Assembly: GCA_045124055.1 (NCBI GenBank)
Contig: JBGVKZ010000042.1
Location: 1 to 27,799, forward strand
DNA: 27,799 nt
Source of the DNA: CALZKI01 sp045124055
GTDB taxonomy: Bacteria; Bacillota; Clostridia; Lachnospirales; Lachnospiraceae
Direction of reading: 5' to 3'
Within the stretch, counting starts at the first letter, position 1. Every line of letters starts with the position of its first letter. Position numbers and translations under genes: made by a program. Below are positions 7,456 through 15,396 of this stretch, one piece after another. The notes below the pieces were generated by a model. The model was not told where the DNA came from. It saw nothing but the letters and a program-made list of their open reading frames with translations, and did not search any database.

Positions 7456-7479
7456 GAAAGAATAAAGGTGAAAGAAATT

Positions 7480-8346
7480 ATGTCAGATTATATGGTAAGA
7501 GCAACTGCAGCAAATGCGATGGTAAGGCTATTTGTCTGTAATTCCAAAGAATTGGTAGAAAAAGCCAGACAAATTCATCAGACAACTCCGGTAGTAACAG
7601 CAGCCCTGGGGAGACTTATGACAGCCGGCTCTATGATGGGAACAATGCTAAAAGGAGAAAAGGATTTATTGACAATTCAGATAAAAAGTAGTGGTCCAAT
7701 CGGTGGTCTGACAGTAACAGCGGATTCCAGAGGAATGGTAAAAGGATATCCGGACAATGCTCAGGTAGATTTGCCTTTAAAAGAAAACGGGAAATTAGAC
7801 GTTGGAAATGCAATGGGAATTGGTGTTTTAAATGTCATTAAAGATATGGGATTAAAAGAGCCTTATGTAGGGCAAACTGTTTTACAAACAGGTGAAATTG
7901 GCGATGATTTGACTTATTATTTTGCTACTTCAGAACAAATTCCTTCTTCCGTAGGGTTAGGAGTTTTGATTGACAGGGATTATACAGTTAAACAGGCAGG
8001 CGGCTTTATTGTTCAGCTTATGCCTTTTGCCACAGACGAAGTGATTTCTCAGTTAGAAGAAAATTTAAGTAAGATTACATCGGTTTCCACTATGTTTGAA
8101 AATGGTATGACTCCGGAAGAAATTGTTGCGGAGATTTTTCAGGGTATGGATTATGAAATTTCAGATACAGTAAATATTGGATTCTCTTGTAATTGTAGTA
8201 AAGAACGAGTTACCAAGGCCATTATCAGTATAGGAAAGAAAGATATTCAGGAAATGATTAACGATGAAAAACCTATTGAGGTAAATTGTCATTTCTGTAA
8301 TACAAATTATATCTTTACGGTAGATGAATTGAAGACAATGATATAA
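7480..8346 (+). CDS. hslO: Redox-regulated chaperone Hsp33
   Basis: Hsp33 is a cytoplasmic holdase that is activated when oxidation releases zinc from four cysteines. These are visible as CNC (Cys237, Cys239) and CHFC (Cys270, Cys273) at the C-terminus. Other family marks are DYMVRATAANAMVR at the N-terminus, TTPVVTAALGRLMTAG, IQIKSSGPIGGLTVTAD and a GEIGDDLTYYFATSEQIPSSVGLGV segment. I use ATG 7480, giving 288 residues, with AAAGGTG upstream; an in-frame GTG at 7468 would add four residues. It lies between the methyltransferase and nadE with short gaps. Confidence 0.93.
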   Translation: MSDYMVRATAANAMVRLFVCNSKELVEKARQIHQTTPVVTAALGRLMTAGSMMGTMLKGEKDLLTIQIKSSGPIGGLTVTADSRGMVKGYPDNAQVDLPLKENGKLDVGNAMGIGVLNVIKDMGLKEPYVGQTVLQTGEIGDDLTYYFATSEQIPSSVGLGVLIDRDYTVKQAGGFIVQLMPFATDEVISQLEENLSKITSVSTMFENGMTPEEIVAEIFQGMDYEISDTVNIGFSCNCSKERVTKAIISIGKKDIQEMINDEKPIEVNCHFCNTNYIFTVDELKTMI

Positions 8347-8367
8347 GACGTTAAAAGTGGAGGACAT

Positions 8368-10290
8368 ATGAAACACGGTTTTGTAAAAGTAGCGGCTGTC
8401 AGCCCTGAAATAAAAGTGGCTGATACAGAATTTAACAAAGAAAAAATTTGTGAAAAAATTGATGAAGCAAGAAAAGAAAATGCAAAAATAGTTGTTTTTC
8501 CTGAATTATGTATTACAGGATATACTTGCGGCGATTTGTTTTTCCAAAAGCCTCTTTTACAGGCAGCAAAAGAAACCTTACGGGACATCATTGATTACAC
8601 AGAAGGTATGGAGATGCTGGTGTTTGTGGGTCTTCCTTTAGAAAAAAACCATAAGCTGTACAATGTAGCTGCGGTTATTTGCGACGGACAGCTTTTAGCT
8701 TTTGTTCCAAAGAGTCATATTCCCGGACATAGTGAATACGCAGAAAGTAGATATTTTGCTAAAGGAAATCAAGTAGCAGAGACTATTTGCTTTGAAAAAG
8801 ATGGAGAAATCGAAGAAATTCCCTTTGGAACACACATTTTGTTTCAGTGTAAAGGAATGGAAGAATTAGTGGTTGGTTGTGAGCTTGGTGAAGAAGTGCA
8901 AACACCATTTTCACCATCGGCTTCTCACGTTGCGGCAGGAGCTACGGTGATAGCTAATCTTTCAGCTACAGCTGCTTTAGTTTATAAGGAAATGCGTTTG
9001 AAGAATCAGTTAGAAACAACCAGCCGTAATCTTGTATGTGGCTATATTATGGCAAATGCCGGAAAAGGTGAATCCACACAGGATATGGTGATGGGTGGTT
9101 ATAATTTGATTTACGAAAAAGGAACATTACTTTGTAAAAATGATAAGTTTTCCTATGAAAATGCAATTTCGGAAATCGATGTCCAGAAACTTTCCACGGA
9201 GAGAAATCGCCTAAATACCTTTGAATACTCGAAGAATAATGATTATATTTTTGTCAATTTTACTTTAGAAATGGAAGACACCGTTTTAACAAGAAAAATA
9301 GGGAAATTACCCTTTGTTCCTGAAAATGAAACTTACAAAGAGGAATGTTTGGAAGAAATTTTGGAAATCCAGGCAAGAGGACTTATGCAACGTATGGCAC
9401 ACATTGGTTGTAAAAATGTTGTACTGGGAATTTCCGGTGGTTTGGATTCAACCCTCGCTTTATTAGTGACGGCCAAAGCCTTTGATTTACTTGGTCTTGA
9501 TAGAAGTCAGATTAAAGCCGTAACTATGCCCTGCTTTGGTACAACCGGCAGAACCTATAAAAATGCTTGTACGCTGACCAAATTCTTAGGGGCAACTTTA
9601 ATGGAAGTGGATATAAAAGAAGCCGTAACAGTGCATTTTAAAGATATTGGTCATAGTATGGATAATCATAATGTTACCTTTGAGAATGCCCAGGCAAGAG
9701 AAAGAACACAGGTGCTTATGGATATAGCTAATGAGGTCAATGGCCTTGTAGTAGGAACTGGTGATTTATCCGAATTAGCACTAGGCTGGGCAACTTATAA
9801 TGGCGACCATATGTCTATGTATGGTGTCAATGGAGATGTTCCCAAAACCCTGTTACGCTATTTGGTAAAATACTATGGAGACACTTGCGAAGATGAAAAT
9901 TTAAAAGAGGTATTATACGATGTTTTAGATACGCCTGTAAGTCCCGAATTATTACCAGCGGTAGAAGGAAAAATGGCACAGAAAACAGAAGATTTGGTGG
10001 GACCATATGAATTGCATGATTTTGTGCTGTATTATGCACTTCGTTATGGATTTAGTCCTTCGAAAATATACAGAATGGAAAAATATTGTTTTGGAAGCGA
10101 ATACGATGACGAAACGATGAAGAAATGGCTTAAGACATTTTATAGAAGATTTTTCGCACAACAGTATAAACGTTCCTGCCTGCCGGACGGACCAAAAGTT
10201 GGAAGTGTATCTGTATCGCCGAGAGGTGATTTCAAGATGCCGTCCGATGCAAGCAGTTTTATATGGGTAAAAGAAGTGGAGCAGTTGTAA
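8368..10290 (+). CDS. nadE: NAD+ synthetase, two-domain type, glutaminase nucleophile apparently missing
   Basis: A 640-residue protein with an N-terminal nitrilase/amidase domain (about 1-280) and a C-terminal NAD synthetase domain (about 320-640). The synthetase adenylates nicotinate-adenine dinucleotide and amidates it to NAD+; its ATP-pyrophosphatase loop is GISGGLDSTLALL, with GTGDLSELALGWATYNGDHM downstream. In glutamine-dependent enzymes the amidase domain has a Glu-Lys-Cys triad. Here Glu46 (FPELCITGYT) and Lys115 (VPKSHIPGH) are present, but the segment normally read as EICEDxxxPxPPS is CELGEEVQTPFSPS: the nucleophile position is Gly174, and a cysteine sits three residues earlier at 171. 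Ammonia rather than glutamine may therefore be the nitrogen source. It is the last gene of the hisC operon; start ATG 8368 has a GTGGAGG site. Confidence 0.92.
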   Translation: MKHGFVKVAAVSPEIKVADTEFNKEKICEKIDEARKENAKIVVFPELCITGYTCGDLFFQKPLLQAAKETLRDIIDYTEGMEMLVFVGLPLEKNHKLYNVAAVICDGQLLAFVPKSHIPGHSEYAESRYFAKGNQVAETICFEKDGEIEEIPFGTHILFQCKGMEELVVGCELGEEVQTPFSPSASHVAAGATVIANLSATAALVYKEMRLKNQLETTSRNLVCGYIMANAGKGESTQDMVMGGYNLIYEKGTLLCKNDKFSYENAISEIDVQKLSTERNRLNTFEYSKNNDYIFVNFTLEMEDTVLTRKIGKLPFVPENETYKEECLEEILEIQARGLMQRMAHIGCKNVVLGISGGLDSTLALLVTAKAFDLLGLDRSQIKAVTMPCFGTTGRTYKNACTLTKFLGATLMEVDIKEAVTVHFKDIGHSMDNHNVTFENAQARERTQVLMDIANEVNGLVVGTGDLSELALGWATYNGDHMSMYGVNGDVPKTLLRYLVKYYGDTCEDENLKEVLYDVLDTPVSPELLPAVEGKMAQKTEDLVGPYELHDFVLYYALRYGFSPSKIYRMEKYCFGSEYDDETMKKWLKTFYRRFFAQQYKRSCLPDGPKVGSVSVSPRGDFKMPSDASSFIWVKEVEQL

Positions 10291-10317
10291 GGGGAGTTTT
10301 CCTTTACAACCGGAACA

Positions 10318-10782
10318 TTATTCTTCGGGTAAGGCAGTAGCTTCTTCTAAAGCAGATTCAATGGCACTGATTAACAAAGTGGCTGTGTAACGCATATCAT
10401 CTGAGTAAACGATATTCTCTAAAGACTGTGTCTCTATCAGCTGGTCAGCAATATCATTTAATGCAGGTTCTAACAGTGGATATGTGGTTTTTATGGCATC
10501 GTTCAGTTCCACAAATCTGACGGAACTTATATAGTTCTCATCTACGATTACTTCGATATTGGCTGCCATATCGTTTAGAATTAACGAAGTGGAATAAGTA
10601 CCCGGAATATATGTAGTGTCACTTTGGGCAGTGGCAGTGGTTGGCTGGGCAGATTCATCTTTCTCTTTTGGGAGAAATGCTGTCACAAGTAAAATAACCA
10701 CGATGATGCCAAGTAGCACAAAAATACCTGTATAAATTACTTCTTTTAAGCGTAAAACGACAATTTTAGTTTTTGAACTCAT
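10318..10782 (-). CDS. Membrane-anchored protein with FMN-binding-like extracytoplasmic domain
   Basis: A 154-residue reverse-strand protein. Residues about 14-37 form one transmembrane segment (IFVLLGIIVVILLVTAF), followed by a short acidic linker. The rest begins YIPGTYSTSLILNDMAANIEVIVDENYISSVRF, the pattern that opens extracytoplasmic FMN-binding domains (Y.PGTY...V.V.V....I..V). The Ser/Thr-Gly-Ala-Thr site used for covalent flavin attachment in that family is absent; the equivalent place reads MRYTATLLISAI. So it may be a non-flavinylated relative. It is convergent with nadE and divergent from dapF, with a GGAG site before ATG 10782. Confidence 0.65.
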   Translation of the reverse strand: MSSKTKIVVLRLKEVIYTGIFVLLGIIVVILLVTAFLPKEKDESAQPTTATAQSDTTYIPGTYSTSLILNDMAANIEVIVDENYISSVRFVELNDAIKTTYPLLEPALNDIADQLIETQSLENIVYSDDMRYTATLLISAIESALEEATALPEE

Positions 10783-10881
10783 AGTTGCTCCGTCAATCTT
10801 ATTCTTTATTGCATTGTATGAGAGCCAATATGAAAATATGACGGAATAATTTATTTGATTTTTTTATGGAAGGTAATGAAT

Positions 10882-11724
10882 ATGAAATTTACAAAAATGC
10901 AAGGCTGTGGAAATGATTATGTTTACATAAACGGATTTGAAGAAAAAGTTCCACAAGAGAAAAAGGAAGAATTGGTAAGACGTCTTAGTGAACGCCATTT
11001 TGGAATTGGAAGCGATGGAGTGATTTTTATTAATCCTTCTAAAATCGCAGATTTTGAGATGGAAATGTATAATGCAGATGGTAGCCGTGCCGAAATGTGT
11101 GGAAATGGCATTCGTTGTGTGGCAAAATATGTTTATGACAAGAAGATGACTACGGAAAAAGAGTTTACTATCGAGAGCTTTGAAAAAATTAAACACATTA
11201 CTATTATAGAAGAAAACGGAATTGCAAAACTAATAAAAGTCGGTATGGGGCAGCCCGAACTTAGAACTGAAAAAATTCCGGCTATCTATGATGCGGATAT
11301 GGTAATTTCTAAACCAATCGAGGTGGAAGGAAAAATTTGGCAAGGTACTTGTGTATCTATGGGGAATCCTCACGTAGTATTGTTTGTAGATGAGGTTGCC
11401 AATATGGATTTAGAGAGTATTGGACCAAAATTTGAAAATCATCAAATGTTTCCAAAGAGAACCAATACAGAATTTGTAAAAGTACTGGATAAAAATACCG
11501 TGGAAATGCGTGTTTGGGAAAGAGGTACAGGAGAAACCTTAGCTTGTGGAACAGGGTGTTGTGCTACGGCAGTTGCTTGTATCTTAAATGAAAAGACGGA
11601 AAATAAAGTGCTTGTCAAAGTTTTAGGCGGTGAAATCTTAGTAGAATGGGATAGAGAGAGTAACGAAATCTATATGACAGGACCTGGGGAATTTGTATTT
11701 GAAGGAGAAATTCTTTCATTTTAG
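10882..11724 (+). CDS. dapF: Diaminopimelate epimerase
   Basis: The cofactor-free epimerase converts LL- to meso-diaminopimelate for lysine and peptidoglycan synthesis. The two catalytic cysteines are Cys73 in MYNADGSRAEMCGNGIRC and Cys222 in GETLACGTGCCATAVA. The start MKFTKMQGCGNDY is the standard family N-terminus, so ATG 10882 (with GGAAGGT upstream) is used rather than the in-frame ATG at 10855. Length of 280 residues is normal. It stands alone between a divergent small gene and a new promoter at 11727. Confidence 0.95.
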   Translation: MKFTKMQGCGNDYVYINGFEEKVPQEKKEELVRRLSERHFGIGSDGVIFINPSKIADFEMEMYNADGSRAEMCGNGIRCVAKYVYDKKMTTEKEFTIESFEKIKHITIIEENGIAKLIKVGMGQPELRTEKIPAIYDADMVISKPIEVEGKIWQGTCVSMGNPHVVLFVDEVANMDLESIGPKFENHQMFPKRTNTEFVKVLDKNTVEMRVWERGTGETLACGTGCCATAVACILNEKTENKVLVKVLGGEILVEWDRESNEIYMTGPGEFVFEGEILSF

Positions 11725-11726
11725 AC

Positions 11727-11755
11727 TTGATATATTTTTTCTTATGAGATAGAAT
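11727..11755 (+). promoter_or_regulatory. Promoter for the DUF6106-like gene and guaB
   Basis: TTGATA (11727-11732), 17-bp spacer and TAGAAT (11750-11755) begin just after the dapF stop and lie 28 nt before the next ATG. Confidence 0.7.
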
Positions 11756-11783
11756 AGGAACAATATCTGAAAGGACGAAAGCT

Positions 11784-12284
11784 ATGGGAGAGACTTATAT
11801 TGAATATATGATTGCCAGAAAGAATTCTATCATACCTACTATTTTAAAGGTAGTATTAGGTGTTTTAGGAGTAGGTTCTTTAATTTTAGGAATGATGGGT
11901 GCAGGCTTATTTTATTCGGTAGCACTTTTGGCAGCTCTGGGACTCTATTTTGTGTTTTATTTATCAGGTGTTGAGTTTGAATATTTATATGTAGACAAAA
12001 CTCTTTATGTGGACAAGATTGTGGCAAAGAGAAAGAGAAAAAGAATTGCCAGCTTTGATTTAGAAAGAATGGAATGTTTTGCACCGGAAGGACACGAAAG
12101 CTTAAAGCAATATGCTACACGTTCTCTTGATAAAAAGGATTATAGTAGTGGATATACACAAAATGCCGACAAGAGATATGTTTTGATTTATGATGGTCAG
12201 AAAAGGGTTGTTTTAGAGCCTTCTGATAGAATGTTAGAAGCAATTTATTTAGTTTCACCAAGAAAAGTAACAATTAAAAAATAA
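11784..12284 (+). CDS. DUF6106-like membrane protein
   Basis: A 166-residue protein starting MGETYIEYMIARKNS, with two adjacent hydrophobic helices at about 18-60 and then a basic cytoplasmic-like domain: YVDKTLYVDKIVAKRKRKRIASFDLERMECFAPEG, and a C-terminal half ending EPSDRMLEAIYLVSPRKV. I recognise the overall pattern as the DUF6106 type common in Lachnospiraceae; function unknown. The domain layout (hydrophobic hairpin plus soluble beta-rich domain) recalls PH-like membrane proteins. It is 25 nt upstream of guaB, with a promoter in front, so the two are probably co-transcribed. Confidence 0.75.
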   Translation: MGETYIEYMIARKNSIIPTILKVVLGVLGVGSLILGMMGAGLFYSVALLAALGLYFVFYLSGVEFEYLYVDKTLYVDKIVAKRKRKRIASFDLERMECFAPEGHESLKQYATRSLDKKDYSSGYTQNADKRYVLIYDGQKRVVLEPSDRMLEAIYLVSPRKVTIKK

Positions 12285-12309
12285 TATACAACATAGGAGG
12301 AGATTAAAA

Positions 12310-13764
12310 ATGGGTCAGATTATAGGTGAAGGCATTACATTTGATGACGTATTGTTAGTGCCACAGTATTCACAAGTGATTCCAAATCAGGTTGATTTAT
12401 CTACAAATTTAACCAAAAAAATTAAACTTAATATTCCAATTATGAGTGCCGGTATGGATACCGTAACAGAACACCGTATGGCGATTGCAATGGCAAGACA
12501 GGGTGGTATTGGTATTATTCACAAGAATATGTCTATTGAAGCACAGGCAGAAGAAGTAGATAAGGTAAAAAGGTCTGAAAATGGTGTCATTACAAATCCA
12601 TTTTCTTTATCTCCGGAACATACATTAAGTGATGCAGATGAATTGATGGGTAAATTCCGCATTTCAGGTGTTCCAATTACAGAGGGTAAAAAATTAGTTG
12701 GTATCATTACTAACCGTGATTTGAAATTTGAAACAGATTTCTCTAAAAAGATTAAAGAATGTATGACTTCAGAAGGTCTTATTACAGCCAAAGAAGGCAT
12801 TACATTAGAAGAAGCTAAGAAAATTCTTGGTGCAGCCAGAAAAGAAAAGCTTCCAATCGTAGATGACGATTTTAACTTAAAAGGTCTTATCACAATTAAA
12901 GATATCGAAAAAGCAATTAAATATCCGTTAGCAGCAAAAGATGATATGGGAAGACTTCTTTGTGGTGCAGCCGTAGGTATTACAGCAAACGTATTAGAAA
13001 GAACAAAGGCTTTGGTAGAAGCAAAAGTTGACGTTGTAGTATTAGATAGTGCCCATGGTCATTCACAGAACGTATTGAACTGTGTTCGTATGATTAAAGA
13101 AGCATACCCTGATTTACAGGTTATCGCAGGTAATGTGGCAACAGGAGAAGCTACAAGAGCATTAATTGAAGCAGGAGCAGATGCGGTAAAAGTTGGTATT
13201 GGTCCTGGTTCTATTTGTACAACAAGAGTTGTAGCCGGTATTGGTGTTCCACAGATTTCTGCGATTATGGATTGTTATAAAGTAGCAAAAGAGTATGGTA
13301 TCCCAATTATCGCAGATGGTGGTATCAAGTTTTCTGGTGATATGACAAAAGCTATCGCAGCTGGTGGTAGCGTATGTATGATGGGTAGTATGTTCGCAGG
13401 TTGCGACGAAAGCCCTGGAGATTTTGAATTATTCCAAGGCAGAAAATACAAAGTATATCGTGGTATGGGTTCTATCGCAGCTATGGAAAATGGTAGTAAA
13501 GACCGTTACTTCCAGTCAAATGCGAAAAAGCTTGTTCCAGAAGGCGTAGAAGGACGTGTTGCTTATAAAGGAACTGTGGAAGATACCGTATTTCAGTTAA
13601 TGGGTGGTCTTCGTTCTGGTATGGGTTACTGTGGAGCTGAAAACATTCCATATTTACAGGAAAATGGTAAATTTGTTAAAATTTCAGCAGCTTCCTTAAA
13701 AGAAAGTCATCCACATGACATTCATATTACAAAAGAAGCACCTAATTATAGTACAGATTCATAA
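12310..13764 (+). CDS. guaB: Inosine-5'-monophosphate dehydrogenase
   Basis: IMPDH oxidises IMP to XMP with NAD+, the committed step to GTP. The 484-residue protein has the family N-terminus EGITFDDVLLVPQYS, a pair of CBS domains inserted at about 90-205 (SGVPITEGKKLVGIITNRD; LPIVDDDFNLKGLITIKDI), the active-site loop GPGSICTTRVV with catalytic Cys303, and the flap segment EGVEGRVAYKG. Nothing is missing. Start ATG 12310 follows AGGAGGAG. A 13-bp hairpin follows the gene. Confidence 0.97.
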   Translation: MGQIIGEGITFDDVLLVPQYSQVIPNQVDLSTNLTKKIKLNIPIMSAGMDTVTEHRMAIAMARQGGIGIIHKNMSIEAQAEEVDKVKRSENGVITNPFSLSPEHTLSDADELMGKFRISGVPITEGKKLVGIITNRDLKFETDFSKKIKECMTSEGLITAKEGITLEEAKKILGAARKEKLPIVDDDFNLKGLITIKDIEKAIKYPLAAKDDMGRLLCGAAVGITANVLERTKALVEAKVDVVVLDSAHGHSQNVLNCVRMIKEAYPDLQVIAGNVATGEATRALIEAGADAVKVGIGPGSICTTRVVAGIGVPQISAIMDCYKVAKEYGIPIIADGGIKFSGDMTKAIAAGGSVCMMGSMFAGCDESPGDFELFQGRKYKVYRGMGSIAAMENGSKDRYFQSNAKKLVPEGVEGRVAYKGTVEDTVFQLMGGLRSGMGYCGAENIPYLQENGKFVKISAASLKESHPHDIHITKEAPNYSTDS

Positions 13765-13786
13765 AAAATGATAATATAGTCTTTGT

Positions 13787-13817
13787 AAGAGTTGTTATGG
13801 TAAGCATAACAACTCTT
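13787..13817 (+). terminator. Perfect 13-bp hairpin between guaB and the DHH gene
   Basis: AAGAGTTGTTATG (13787-13799) and CATAACAACTCTT (13805-13817) form a perfect 13-bp stem with a 5-nt loop. The tail is not a T-tract (GTTATATGGGGAG), so this may be a weak terminator or an mRNA structure placed directly before the next ribosome binding site. Confidence 0.5.
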
Positions 13818-13836
13818 GTTATATGGGGAGAAAACG

Positions 13837-15396
13837 ATGAAATTAGCACAACTATGTAATTACGACAAAATTTATATACAGACTCACGATAATCCTGATG
13901 CAGATGCCATAGCTTCGGGTTTTGGTTTGTATACTTATTTTTTAAGTAAGGGAAAAGATGTAACCTTGTTTTACAGTGGTAGAAATCAAATCCAGAAGGC
14001 AAATTTGACATTAATGGTGGAAAAAATGAGTATACCAATCCAATATATAGCACCAAAAGTGGCTAAATTGGAAGGACTTCTCATAACCGTAGACTGTCAA
14101 TGGGGGGCAGGAAACGTCACGAAATTTGATGCGAATGAGATTGCCATTGTAGACCATCATCAAATAGAGAATAATTGTGTAAAATTATCAATGATTCAAT
14201 CCAGTATAGGTGCGTGTAGTACACTGGTATGGAAAATGTTATTAGAAGAAAACTTTCCTGTAAATGAAAACCCGAATCTTTGCACAGCTCTCTATTATGG
14301 ACTTTACACAGATACGAATCAGTTTTCAGAAATTTATCACCCTTTTGATAAGGACTTACGAGATGAAATTCCGTACAATAGTTCCTTAGTGCATCTTTTG
14401 AGTAATTCCAACATTTCATTAAAAGAGCTTGAAATTGCAGGAATTGCCCTGATTAGAACGATTCATAATGATGATTACAATTACGCAATTATTAAAGCTC
14501 AGCCTTGTGACCCGAATATTTTAGGTCTGATAAGTGACTTTTTATTACAGGTAGACCAGGTCTGGACTTGCGTTGTGTATATGCAAAACCATGCGGGATA
14601 CAAATTCTCCGTACGAAGCTGTATCAAAGAGGTAAATGCCAACGAATTAGCTGCATTTATTGCTTCAGATATTGGTTCTGGCGGCGGGCATTTGCAGAAA
14701 GCAGGTGGATTTATTCCAATTTCTAAATATGAGGAAAAATATCCAACCTTACATTCCGAAGCCTATTTTAGTGAAAAAATGAATGAATACTTTGAATCCT
14801 TTGAACTGATTTATGCAAAGGATTATGATATTGATATTGACTCCCTGCAAAGCTATAAGAAAATCCGTCGGCCACAGGGATTTGTGGTGGCAAATGAAGT
14901 TTTTCCAAACAATACACCGATTATGGTGCGTACTTTGGAAGGGGATATGGATTTAATTGTAGAACCGGATTTAATTATTATGATTGGAATAAGGGGCGAA
15001 GTTTATCCGAATAGACGAGAAAAATTTGAGCACACCTACGAAGTAGTCAGTGATGAATGCAATTTGGACGAATGTACAGTTCATATGACTTACGAGCCAA
15101 CGGCTATTAATAAGTTAACTGGTGCAAGAGTTAATTTGTCTAAATATGCTCATACCTGTAAACCATCAGGAGAAACCCATATTCACGCAAAGCAACTGGA
15201 CAAGTCTGTAAAGATATTCCCGAATTGGAACGAAGATGTATATATGCTTGGTCACCCGGGAGACTATCTTGCAGTAAGAAGTGACGACGTACACGATATT
15301 TATATAGTGGCAGAAGATATTTTTTACATATCTTATGAAGCCTTTGATGAGGAAGAAAAACATGGACACAAATGTGAATACCATCACCAACATTGA
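13837..15396 (+). CDS. DHH-family phosphoesterase with PGDYG-like C-terminal domain
   Basis: A 519-residue protein. Residues 1-about 315 are a DHH/DHHA1 phosphoesterase: metal-binding HDNPDADA (17-24), the VDHH signature at 105-108, and the DHHA1 motif GSGGGHLQKAGG (280-291), the module of nanoRNase/pAp phosphatase and cyclic-dinucleotide phosphodiesterases. Residues about 345-500 are an extra region with a HPGDYLAVRSDDVHDIYIVAE stretch that looks like a PGDYG domain. The C-terminal tail is histidine-rich because it is read through the start of the next gene. I chose ATG 13837, with GGGGAG upstream, rather than the TTG at 13816. It probably hydrolyses short oligonucleotides or dinucleotides; the true substrate is unknown. 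It overlaps the TIR gene by 35 nt, implying coupled expression. Confidence 0.85.
   Translation: MKLAQLCNYDKIYIQTHDNPDADAIASGFGLYTYFLSKGKDVTLFYSGRNQIQKANLTLMVEKMSIPIQYIAPKVAKLEGLLITVDCQWGAGNVTKFDANEIAIVDHHQIENNCVKLSMIQSSIGACSTLVWKMLLEENFPVNENPNLCTALYYGLYTDTNQFSEIYHPFDKDLRDEIPYNSSLVHLLSNSNISLKELEIAGIALIRTIHNDDYNYAIIKAQPCDPNILGLISDFLLQVDQVWTCVVYMQNHAGYKFSVRSCIKEVNANELAAFIASDIGSGGGHLQKAGGFIPISKYEEKYPTLHSEAYFSEKMNEYFESFELIYAKDYDIDIDSLQSYKKIRRPQGFVVANEVFPNNTPIMVRTLEGDMDLIVEPDLIIMIGIRGEVYPNRREKFEHTYEVVSDECNLDECTVHMTYEPTAINKLTGARVNLSKYAHTCKPSGETHIHAKQLDKSVKIFPNWNEDVYMLGHPGDYLAVRSDDVHDIYIVAEDIFYISYEAFDEEEKHGHKCEYHHQH

Noticed and set aside
10284..10310. Hairpin over the nadE stop codon (GTTGTAAGG with CCTTTACAAC)
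   Set aside because: It has a bulge and no T-tract on either strand, so I did not call it a terminator.
10864..11196. Reverse ORF inside dapF
   Set aside because: It is antisense to a catalytic region of dapF and lacks any start signal or motif.
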